The position numbers and the translations under genes were made by a program. 7,287 nt of DNA from JAAFHS01 sp031396505 (GTDB lineage Bacteria; Pseudomonadota; Alphaproteobacteria; Rhodobacterales; Rhodobacteraceae), in contig JANNKX010000365.1 of assembly GCA_031396505.1 (NCBI GenBank), positions 1-7,287 of the forward strand, given 5' to 3'. Positions 1-5,500 of the stretch are shown one piece after another; the stretch's first letter is position 1, and each line of letters begins with the position of its first letter. The notes below the pieces were generated by a model. It was not told the origin of the DNA, searched no databases, and saw only the letters and a list, made by a program, of their open reading frames with translations.

Positions 1-174
1 AGCTACATCTTCATCAGCCACGATCTCGCCGTGATCCGGGCGATGTCGCACCGCGTGATCGTGATGAAGGACGGTGATATCGTGGAGGCGGGCACGGCGG
101 AGGCATTGTTCGCAAACCCCGCGCATGCATACACCCGTACCCTGATGAAGGCGGCCTTCGGGGACGTGCTGTGA
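1..174 (+). CDS. Peptide-type ABC transporter ATP-binding protein, C-terminal end (partial)
   Basis: Only the last 57 codons are present; the gene begins before the window. The visible protein starts with the H-loop region (IFISHDLAVI, switch histidine at visible residue 7). It continues with VMKDGDIVEAG and an ANPAHAYTRTLMKAAF tail. That tail, with a P-x-H/x-YT-x-x-L pattern after the nucleotide-binding fold, is typical of ATPases of oligopeptide/dipeptide importers (OppD/F, DppD/F and the tandem YejF type). Such proteins sit on the cytoplasmic face of the membrane and power peptide uptake. The Walker A, Q-loop and signature motifs lie outside the window, so I cannot tell a single-domain ATPase from a YejF-like tandem one; the wording looks closest to YejF. 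The stop TGA overlaps the GTG start of the next gene by 4 bp, suggesting co-transcription and translational coupling. The broad family is very likely; the substrate is unknown. Confidence 0.9.
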   Translation, partial: SYIFISHDLAVIRAMSHRVIVMKDGDIVEAGTAEALFANPAHAYTRTLMKAAFGDVL

Positions 175-1394
175 AAATCCTGTTCGTGCATCAGAACTTT
201 CCGGGGCAGTTTCTGCATCTGGCCCCGGCCCTTGCGGCGCGCGGGCATGACTGTGTGGCGCTGACGGATGCTGTGAACCCGCGGCCCAGTGACATTCCGA
301 TGGTGAAATATACCCATGCGGCGCAAAAGGTGGATCCGGCGCAGACGCGGCTTGGCCGGAATTACACCACGATGAGCGATCGAGGCGTGACGGTGGCGCG
401 CGCGGCGATTCAGTTGCGTGATGCGCAAGGCTATACGCCCGATATCATCGTGGGGCATTCGGGATGGGGCGAGACCTTGTTCCTGAAAGAGGTCTGGCCG
501 GAGGCGCGGCTGATTGTCTATGCGGAGTTCTATTACAAGGGGCGTGGCGCGGATGTGGGGTTCGACCCCGAATTCAGCCCGGCCAGCTTTGATCAGGTGA
601 TGATCGCGCAGGGGCGGACCACGCATCTGGGGCAGGCCTTGACCCATGCGGATGGCGGGCTTTCGCCGACCGAATGGCAGGCGAGCACCTATCCGGCACC
701 GCTGCGGCGGATGATCGAGGTGATCTTTGACGGGGTGAACACCGAACTGCTTGCCCCCAATCCGGGCGCTAGCCTTGATCTGTCGAACGGCCATACCCTG
801 CGGGCGGGCGATGAGGTGCTGACCTTCGTCAACCGCAATCTTGAACCTTATCGCGGCTATCACATCTTTATGCGGGCGCTGCCTGCGGTACTGGCGGCGC
901 GGCCAGATGCACAAGTGGTGATCGTGGGTGGCGACAGCGTCAGCTATGGCAATGCGCCTGCGGGCAAGATGGGCTGGAAAGATACCATTCTGGACGAGGT
1001 GCGGGGCCAGATCGACCTTACCCGCGTGCATTTCGTGGGCAAGATCAGCTATGCGCATTTCATCGCGCTGATGCAGATTGCCCGGGTGCATGCGTATCTT
1101 ACCTATCCGTTCGTTCTGTCATGGTCGATGGTGGAGGCGATGGCGGCGGGTGCGCTGGTGGTGGGGTCGCGCACGGCCCCGGTGCAAGAAATGATCCGGC
1201 ATGGTGAAAACGGGTTGCTGGTGGATTTCTTTGATGTGGGTGCGTGGTCTGACACCCTGATTGACACGCTGGCCAATCCTGCGCGCTTTGACGGGTTGCG
1301 GGCCGCCGCACGGCGATCCGTGGTCAGCCAATATGATCTGCACGGCATCTGCCTGCCGCGCACCGTGGCCTATGTGGAAAGTTTCGCAAGGTAA
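171..1394 (+). CDS. Glycosyltransferase, group 4 family (GT4-like, Glyco_trans_4_3 type)
   Basis: This 407-residue protein is predicted to move a sugar from an activated donor to an unknown acceptor in the cytoplasm. The N-terminus (MKILFVHQNFPGQFLHLAPALAARGH) matches the opening of the Glyco_trans_4_3 N-terminal Rossmann domain. A linker near residues 183-193 (EVIFDGVNTEL) leads to the C-terminal donor-binding domain with LTFVNRNLEPYRG (217-229), VIVGGD (250-255) and SWSMVEAMAAG (317-327). Glu322 corresponds to the second Glu of the GT4 E-x7-E motif; the first Glu position appears to be Phe314. There is no signal peptide or membrane segment. The GTG start at 171 is chosen because it begins at the conserved MKILFVHQNFPGQF and has GGGGA 6 nt upstream. 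It overlaps the upstream transporter stop by 4 bp. The stop is 2 bp from the stop of the opposing FAD dehydrogenase. Family is confident; substrate and product (exopolysaccharide, glycolipid or other) are unknown. Confidence 0.9.
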   Translation: MKILFVHQNFPGQFLHLAPALAARGHDCVALTDAVNPRPSDIPMVKYTHAAQKVDPAQTRLGRNYTTMSDRGVTVARAAIQLRDAQGYTPDIIVGHSGWGETLFLKEVWPEARLIVYAEFYYKGRGADVGFDPEFSPASFDQVMIAQGRTTHLGQALTHADGGLSPTEWQASTYPAPLRRMIEVIFDGVNTELLAPNPGASLDLSNGHTLRAGDEVLTFVNRNLEPYRGYHIFMRALPAVLAARPDAQVVIVGGDSVSYGNAPAGKMGWKDTILDEVRGQIDLTRVHFVGKISYAHFIALMQIARVHAYLTYPFVLSWSMVEAMAAGALVVGSRTAPVQEMIRHGENGLLVDFFDVGAWSDTLIDTLANPARFDGLRAAARRSVVSQYDLHGICLPRTVAYVESFAR

Positions 1395-1396
1395 GC

Positions 1397-2803
1397 CTAT
1401 GGCAAGATCTTGCCCGGATTCATGCGGTTGTCGGGATCAAGCGCCTGCTTGATCTGGCGCATGACGGCGATGGCCACAGGATCTTTTTGCCGTGCCATCG
1501 ACGGCTTTTTTGACAGGCCCACACCATGTTCGGCAGAAAAGCTGCCGCCCAGATCGGCTACGATATCCTCGATCTGGTTGATCACGCGGTCGGCCAGCAT
1601 GGCATCATCCCGCGTTGGGAAAACCGTGAAATGGATGTTGCCATCCCCCAGATGTGCCACGGCAAAGGTTTCGGCCCCGGTGTCCAGTGCGGGCAATGTG
1701 GCATGGATGCGGTCAAGGAATGTGGCGATGCCGTCCAGCGGCAGGGAAATGTCGGTATCAATGGCAGGCTTGCGGGCATAGGTGATTTCGGCAGCCAGTT
1801 CGCGCCTTTGCCACATCGCGCGGCGTTGTGCCTCGGTCTGGGCGATCTCGGCATCGATCAGCGTGCCATCGGCCAGCAGGGGGGCAAGCGTATCTTCCAA
1901 CAGTGCCGTCAGGGGCGTGCGGCCATCCGGGCCGGGGGCGGTATCGCGCGGGGCGGTCGCACCAAGTTCGACAAGGATCGTCACCGGCGGGGCGGGATCA
2001 AAGGCCTGCCGGATATCGGGGCGGGCCTCAGCCAATCGGCGCATATAGGTGTCGGGCATGTATTCGAACGCCTCGACCAGACCGCCCGTCGCATCGCGCA
2101 GGGTGTTCAGCAGGGCCAGCGCCGCCGCGACCGTCGGCATGGCAAGGGTGGCGGTGGCATAGGCGCGGGGGGCGGGCACCAGTTTCATCACTGCCGCCGT
2201 GATGATGCCCAGCGTGCCTTCGGCCCCGATAAAGAGATCGCGCAGATCATAGCCGGAGTTATCCTTGTGCAATTGCCCCATCAGGTTGAGGATGCGGCCA
2301 TCGGCCAACACGACCTCAAGCCCCAGACACAAACCGCGGGTGGAGCCATAGCGCAGCACGTTCGACCCGCCGGCATTGGTGGATAAGACACCGCCAATCA
2401 TCGCCGAGCCACGCGAGCCAAACCACAGCGGGAAGTAAAGGCCCTGTTCTTCGGCGGCGGCATGCAGTGTGGACAGCACCACGCCCGCCTCGACCACCGC
2501 GATGCGCGCGGCGGGCTTGATCTCGCGGATGCGGTTCAGACGTTCGACGCTGATCATCAGGCCACCTGTCGTCATCGCGCCGCCGACAATGCCGGTGAGG
2601 CCCGCCACGGGCACGACCGACACGCCGTGGGCGGCGGCAAGGCGCAAGCAGGCGGCGACCTCATCTGTGGTGCCGGGGCGGGCGACGGCAACGGGGTTTG
2701 CGGTGAACTTGCCAGTCCAGTCCGCGCTGTGGCGCGCGGTATCGGCCCCGGTCAGCACATGGCCCGGTCCCAGCAGTGCGGTCAGTTCGGCAATCAGTGA
2801 CAT
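1397..2803 (-). CDS. FAD-binding oxidoreductase of the D-2-hydroxyacid dehydrogenase / glycolate oxidase GlcD type
   Basis: This 468-residue flavoprotein belongs to the vanillyl-alcohol-oxidase-like superfamily with an FAD_binding_4 N-terminal half and an FAD-oxidase_C half. Members oxidise D-2-hydroxyacids such as D-lactate, D-2-hydroxyglutarate or glycolate to the 2-oxoacid. Visible motifs are VARPGTTDEVAA (39-50), GLTGIVGGA (68-76, FAD pyrophosphate region), GGVLSTNAGG (137-146), DNSGYDLRDLFIGAEGTLG (181-199), HLGDGNIHF (384-392), SAEHGVG (423-429, active-site/metal His) and the C-terminal DPDNRMNPGKIL (456-467). All key motifs are intact and the length is normal. The start at 2803 is supported by an upstream GGGGGG (minus strand, a few bases before ATG) and by homologous N-terminal wording. 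The reading frame stays open a further 265 codons upstream, but that stretch runs antisense through the YceI gene and is not protein-like. The gene diverges from the YceI gene and converges on the glycosyltransferase. Which D-hydroxyacid is used cannot be decided here. Confidence 0.92.
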   Translation of the reverse strand: MSLIAELTALLGPGHVLTGADTARHSADWTGKFTANPVAVARPGTTDEVAACLRLAAAHGVSVVPVAGLTGIVGGAMTTGGLMISVERLNRIREIKPAARIAVVEAGVVLSTLHAAAEEQGLYFPLWFGSRGSAMIGGVLSTNAGGSNVLRYGSTRGLCLGLEVVLADGRILNLMGQLHKDNSGYDLRDLFIGAEGTLGIITAAVMKLVPAPRAYATATLAMPTVAAALALLNTLRDATGGLVEAFEYMPDTYMRRLAEARPDIRQAFDPAPPVTILVELGATAPRDTAPGPDGRTPLTALLEDTLAPLLADGTLIDAEIAQTEAQRRAMWQRRELAAEITYARKPAIDTDISLPLDGIATFLDRIHATLPALDTGAETFAVAHLGDGNIHFTVFPTRDDAMLADRVINQIEDIVADLGGSFSAEHGVGLSKKPSMARQKDPVAIAVMRQIKQALDPDNRMNPGKILP

Positions 2804-2920
2804 GGTTTTCCCCCCGACGTGTGCTGCGCAGGATGTTGAGTTTTTGCGGCGGATGCCAGTGCCAAGAATTGACTTTCGGTGTCGGTAAGGGATGGTTGTG
2901 GCAAAACAGGGGGTGGAGTG
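2804..2920. promoter_or_regulatory. Divergent intergenic region between FAD dehydrogenase and YceI-family gene
   Basis: These 117 bp hold the start signals for both genes. On the plus strand there is a TTGACT (2869-2874), 16 bp, then GATGGT (2891-2896), a plausible but weak sigma-70 type promoter for the YceI gene. Its ribosome binding site is AGGGGG at 2908-2913, 7 nt before ATG 2921. On the minus strand the FAD dehydrogenase has a G-rich ribosome binding site just upstream of its ATG; I see no convincing -10 element for it. No clear operator palindrome stands out. Confidence 0.35.
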
Positions 2921-3553
2921 ATGTTGCGCGCGATGATCCTTGTGGCAAGCCTGATCCCAGTTCTGGCGAGGGGTCAGGACCTGCCGCCACCACCAGCGGG
3001 GACCTATTACATTGACCGGGGTCATGCGCGGGTGCTGTTTTCCGTCAGCCACCTTGGCCTGTCGAATTACACCGCGCTGTTTACGCGATATGATGCAACG
3101 CTGACCTTTGATCCGGGCAATCCGGCGGCCATGACACTGGCGGCGACGATTGATGCGGGGTCGGTCGAAACCCATTACCCGGATCCCGCGCTGGATTTCA
3201 ACGCGGTGGTGGCGGGACCGGAGTTTCTGGACGCAGGCCAATTTCCCGACATCACCTTCACCAGCACCGCCGTTGCCCCGACGGGTGCCATGACCGCCGA
3301 TGTCACGGGTGATCTGACGCTGCACGGGGTGACGCAGGTGGTGACGCTGCAGGTGAGGTATAACGGCGGCTATGGGTTGACGGACTTCGATCCGGGCGGC
3401 GCGCGCATCGGATTTTCGGCAACCGGGCAGATTATGCGGTCGGATTTCGGCATGGGATACGGGGTGCCTGCACCGGGCACGAATTTCGGCGTCAGTGACG
3501 CGGTCGATATCGTGATCGAGGCGGAGTTCACGTCGATCAAGCCCGCGTTCTGA
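2921..3553 (+). CDS. YceI-family periplasmic lipocalin-like protein
   Basis: The 210-residue product opens with a short signal peptide (MLRAMILVASLIPVLARG, likely cut before Gln19), so it should act in the periplasm. The mature part matches the YceI family: YYIDRGHARVLFSVSHLG with the typical ID-x-x-H-S/A-x-V-x-F-x-V-x-H start, DPALDFNAVVAGPEFLDAGQFP (a D-x-x-F...-FLDA-x-x-FP stretch), GDLTLHGVTQVVTL and RSDFGMGYG. YceI proteins form an extended eight-stranded lipocalin-like barrel that binds amphiphiles such as polyisoprenoid or ubiquinone-like molecules; the physiological role here is unknown. I chose ATG 2921 over an in-frame GTG at 2879 because the extra residues are not signal-peptide-like and AGGGGG lies 7 nt upstream of 2921. 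The FAD dehydrogenase is divergent. The next gene follows after 104 bp on the same strand. Confidence 0.93.
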   Translation: MLRAMILVASLIPVLARGQDLPPPPAGTYYIDRGHARVLFSVSHLGLSNYTALFTRYDATLTFDPGNPAAMTLAATIDAGSVETHYPDPALDFNAVVAGPEFLDAGQFPDITFTSTAVAPTGAMTADVTGDLTLHGVTQVVTLQVRYNGGYGLTDFDPGGARIGFSATGQIMRSDFGMGYGVPAPGTNFGVSDAVDIVIEAEFTSIKPAF

Positions 3554-3591
3554 GTAACAGTGTTGTGCGCCGCCATCAGCAGCGAAAAAGG

Positions 3592-3620
3592 TTAACACGC
3601 CCCGCCTGCTGTGCTACGTC
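3592..3620 (+). promoter_or_regulatory. Possible promoter of the outer-membrane protein gene
   Basis: TTAACA (3592-3597, 5 of 6 to TTGACA) is followed after 17 bp by TACGTC (3615-3620), a weak -10. A start near 3627 would leave an A-rich leader (about 3628-3642) ending in the GAGGAG ribosome binding site at 3645-3650. The -35 is good and the -10 poor, so this is tentative. Nothing else is recognisable between the YceI stop and ATG 3658. Confidence 0.3.
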
Positions 3621-3657
3621 TTCGGGAAGAAAACAAAAAAGACCGAGGAGCAGCCCT

Positions 3658-4368
3658 ATGTTTATCAGAACGATTTCGATCGTTGCGTGCGGATTGTGTG
3701 CACCGACGCTTGCGCAGGCGTTCGACGTGACGGGTGGCGATATCAGTATCGGCCATTCGCTTTTCATCGACGACGCAGATGTTGCCCGCAGCAGTCTTGA
3801 GGGGTCGGTCGAGTTGGGCTTTGGCCGCAGTTTCGGGCTGCAGGTCGATGCCGGTGTGCATCGGTTCAATTTCGTGGGTGAAAACACCACCACGGTGACC
3901 GTGCATGGCATCTACCGTCTGGGGGATTCAACCTCGGCCGGCCTGTTCATCGGCGCGGATGAGGTCGAGGATGAAAGCCTGGCATTCATCGGCGCGGAAG
4001 TGGGGCATGAATTCGGGCGCGCCGGGGTGGAGGGGTATTTTGCCATCAGCGACGAGGCGGATTCGCTGGGTGATGCCATTGGTGTCAGCGGAAAGTTTCA
4101 GGCGACGGACACGATTGATGTTGGCGCATCGCTTGATCGGGTTGATCTGGGCGGCGGCGATGATCTGACGCGGTTTGGCCTGCGTGGCGATCTGGCGGTG
4201 GGCGAACAGACCGGGCTTTTTGCCGAACTGGGGTCGATCAAGATCGACTCTGCAGGCGTGTCGGACAGCGAGGCGTTCGTGGGTGTGGGGGCGTCATTCT
4301 CGTTCGGCGCAAATCAGGGCGCGACCTTTGATCGGCGCGGGTTGTCGCGGTTGCTGCCGGGGCTGTAG
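3658..4368 (+). CDS. Probable outer-membrane beta-barrel protein of unknown function
   Basis: I do not recognise a named family. The 236-residue product has a clear signal peptide (MFIRTISIVACGLCAPTLAQA, cut after Ala21). The rest is a run of alternating hydrophobic/polar, glycine-rich strands such as SVELGFGRSFGLQVDAGVH, TVTVHGIYRLG, SAGLFIGAD, RAGVEGYFAIS, FGLRGDLAVG, TGLFAELGSIKID and FVGVGASFSFG. This pattern suggests a small porin-like barrel in the outer membrane. The mature protein is strongly acidic (by hand count about 36 Asp/Glu against about 13 Lys/Arg). The last strand ends near SFSFG, and a tail of about 20 residues (to LLPGL) follows, so the usual terminal aromatic residue is not at the very end. 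ATG 3658 is chosen over an upstream in-frame start at 3565 because GAGGAG lies 7 nt before it and the signal peptide begins there. A hairpin terminator overlaps the stop. Function is unknown. Confidence 0.8.
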   Translation: MFIRTISIVACGLCAPTLAQAFDVTGGDISIGHSLFIDDADVARSSLEGSVELGFGRSFGLQVDAGVHRFNFVGENTTTVTVHGIYRLGDSTSAGLFIGADEVEDESLAFIGAEVGHEFGRAGVEGYFAISDEADSLGDAIGVSGKFQATDTIDVGASLDRVDLGGGDDLTRFGLRGDLAVGEQTGLFAELGSIKIDSAGVSDSEAFVGVGASFSFGANQGATFDRRGLSRLLPGL

Positions 4369-4378
4369 CCCCGGTTTT
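4357..4378 (+). terminator. Rho-independent terminator of the outer-membrane protein gene
   Basis: A perfect 7-bp GC stem (CCGGGGC at 4357-4363 with GCCCCGG at 4368-4374) closes a TGTA loop and is followed by TTTT. The outer-membrane gene stop TAG lies in the loop/stem. An additional GCTG (4353-4356) and CAGC (4379-4382) can pair across the T-run. Read from the minus strand the hairpin is not followed by T residues, so it looks one-way and would not serve hemE well. Confidence 0.7.
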
Positions 4379-5406
4379 CAGCCGCCCCTGACGGTGTCGA
4401 TCATCAGTTTCACGTGGTCGGGGTTGGCATCCGGTGTGATGCCGTGCCCAAGATTGAAGATATGTGGCCCGCCCCGGAACGCCTGCACCACATGACGGGT
4501 CGCAGCCACAAGGGCGGCACCGCCCGTGACCATGTGTTCGGGCGCGAGGTTGCCCTGCACGCAGCCGTCCTTTTGCACATGTGCGGCGGCCCATTCCGGG
4601 CTGACGGAATTGTCGATGGCCACACAATCGGCCCCTGTCGCGCGCGCAAAGCCGATGTAGGCATCCCCCGCCTCACGCGGGAAGGCGATGATGGGCAGGC
4701 CGGGATGGCGGGCCTTGAGTGCTTCGATGATGGTGGCGGCGGGTTTGACGGCGAAATCGGTAAAATCCTGCCCTTTCAGTGACCCGGCCCATGAATCAAA
4801 CAACTTGATCACCTCGGCCCCGGCATCGACTTGCGCGGACAGGTATTCAATCGTGCCGCCGGTGATGCGGTCGATCAGGGCGGCAAATGCGGCGCGGTCA
4901 GTATTTTTCAGGGCATGGGCGGCTGCCTGATCCGGCGAGCCGCGGCCTGCGATCATGTAAGTGGCCACCGTCCACGGTGCCCCGGCAAAGCCGATCAGCG
5001 TTGTCTCGTTGGGAAGTTCGCGTTTCAGAATGCGCAGGGTTTCATAGATCGGATGCAGCGTGTCGTGGATGGCGTCGGTCGGTTTCAGGGCGTTGACACC
5101 TGCCATATCGGTGATGGTGGACAGGCGCGGGCCTTCGCCGGTTTCGAACCAAAGGTCGGCTCCCATGGCCTGTGGCAGCAGCAGGATATCGGCAAACAGG
5201 ATTGCGGCGTCAAAGCCGTAACGCCGGATCGGTTGCAGCGTCACCTCGGCGGCGAGGTCGGAATTGTAGCACAGCTTCAGGAAATCGCCCGCCTGCGCGC
5301 GTGTGGCGCGGTATTCCGGCAGGTATCGCCCGGCCTGCCGCATCATCCAGATTGGCGGGGTTGGCAAGGTTTCCCCGGCAAGGGCGCGCAGAATGGTTTT
5401 GGTCAT
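4378..5406 (-). CDS. hemE: Uroporphyrinogen decarboxylase
   Basis: This 342-residue cytosolic enzyme removes the four acetate carboxyls of uroporphyrinogen III to give coproporphyrinogen III in the haem and bacteriochlorophyll trunk pathway; it needs no cofactor. Signature sequences are intact: PIWMMRQAGRYLPEYR (18-33, substrate-binding Arg23 and Arg27), FADILLLPQAMG (71-82, Asp73 matching the catalytic Asp), GFAGAPWTVATYMI (139-152, Tyr150), and FNLGHGITP (317-325, conserved His321). Length is normal for the family. The start at 5406 has AGGAG on the minus strand (positions 5413-5417) 6 nt upstream; an in-frame start 17 codons earlier would bury that site and the -35 region. The gene diverges from hemC across a 94-bp control region and ends 9 bp from the outer-membrane gene stop. 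Control by a PpsR/CrtJ-type repressor is inferred from the operator-like palindrome at 5465-5482. Confidence 0.97.
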   Translation of the reverse strand: MTKTILRALAGETLPTPPIWMMRQAGRYLPEYRATRAQAGDFLKLCYNSDLAAEVTLQPIRRYGFDAAILFADILLLPQAMGADLWFETGEGPRLSTITDMAGVNALKPTDAIHDTLHPIYETLRILKRELPNETTLIGFAGAPWTVATYMIAGRGSPDQAAAHALKNTDRAAFAALIDRITGGTIEYLSAQVDAGAEVIKLFDSWAGSLKGQDFTDFAVKPAATIIEALKARHPGLPIIAFPREAGDAYIGFARATGADCVAIDNSVSPEWAAAHVQKDGCVQGNLAPEHMVTGGAALVAATRHVVQAFRGGPHIFNLGHGITPDANPDHVKLMIDTVRGG

Positions 5407-5428
5407 CGACAACTCCTGTTCCCCGCGT

Positions 5429-5457
5429 TTCGTCCAATGCGGCGGGGGGCTTGTCAA
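5429..5457 (-). promoter_or_regulatory. Probable hemE promoter
   Basis: On the minus strand a perfect TTGACA (5457-5452) lies 46 bp upstream of the hemE ATG. After a 17-bp spacer the -10 position reads GACGAA (5434-5429), which is a poor match. The -35 is therefore convincing and the -10 is not. The PpsR-like palindrome lies 7 bp upstream of this -35. Confidence 0.4.
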
Positions 5458-5463
5458 TAGTCG

Positions 5464-5492
5464 TTGTCAGCTTTGACTGACAGCGATATGGC
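5464..5492 (+). promoter_or_regulatory. Possible hemC promoter
   Basis: TTGTCA (5464-5469, 5 of 6 to the -35 consensus) is followed after 17 bp by TATGGC (5487-5492, first three bases match). Transcription would then start around 5499-5501, at or beside the hemC ATG. The -35 lies inside the palindromic operator, consistent with repression by occlusion. The -10 match is weak. Confidence 0.35.
5465..5482. promoter_or_regulatory. PpsR/CrtJ-like operator between hemE and hemC
   Basis: The sequence TGTCAGCTTTGACTGACA is an inverted repeat with 6-bp perfect arms (TGTCAG/CTGACA) and a 6-bp centre. It fits TGT-N12-ACA, and the tighter TGTC-N10-GACA form, known for the PpsR/CrtJ repressor of photosynthesis genes in purple alphaproteobacteria. 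That repressor is established as a regulator of several hem genes in Rhodobacter. The site overlaps the putative hemC -35 and sits just upstream of the hemE -35, so one bound protein could affect both. Binding is inferred; no regulator gene lies in the window. Confidence 0.6.
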
Positions 5493-5500
5493 TATGCGCC

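Noticed and set aside
3..1091. Long minus-strand open frame (362 codons) opposite the glycosyltransferase
   Set aside because: It is the antisense shadow of a clear GT4-family gene in GC-rich DNA; its translation is rich in Arg/His/Pro and has no recognisable motif.
1526..2386. 286-codon plus-strand open frame within the FAD dehydrogenase
   Set aside because: Gly/Gln/Arg/His-rich shadow of an intact flavoprotein on the other strand; no motif and no ribosome binding site.
2804..3598. 265-codon upstream extension of the FAD dehydrogenase frame
   Set aside because: It runs antisense through the YceI gene, is not protein-like, and the ATG at 2803 has a good ribosome binding site and the family's normal N-terminus.
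5407..5457. 17-codon N-terminal extension of HemE
   Set aside because: The extension would include the AGGAG ribosome binding site and lie over the TTGACA; the family starts close to MTKTILRAL.
4831..5460. 209-codon plus-strand open frame opposite hemE
   Set aside because: Antisense to an intact, motif-complete hemE; its sequence has no family resemblance.
5407..5500. FnrL/FNR-type site (TTGAT-N4-ATCAA) in the hemE/hemC region
   Set aside because: I searched this interval by eye because FnrL regulates hem genes in relatives; no such palindrome is present.
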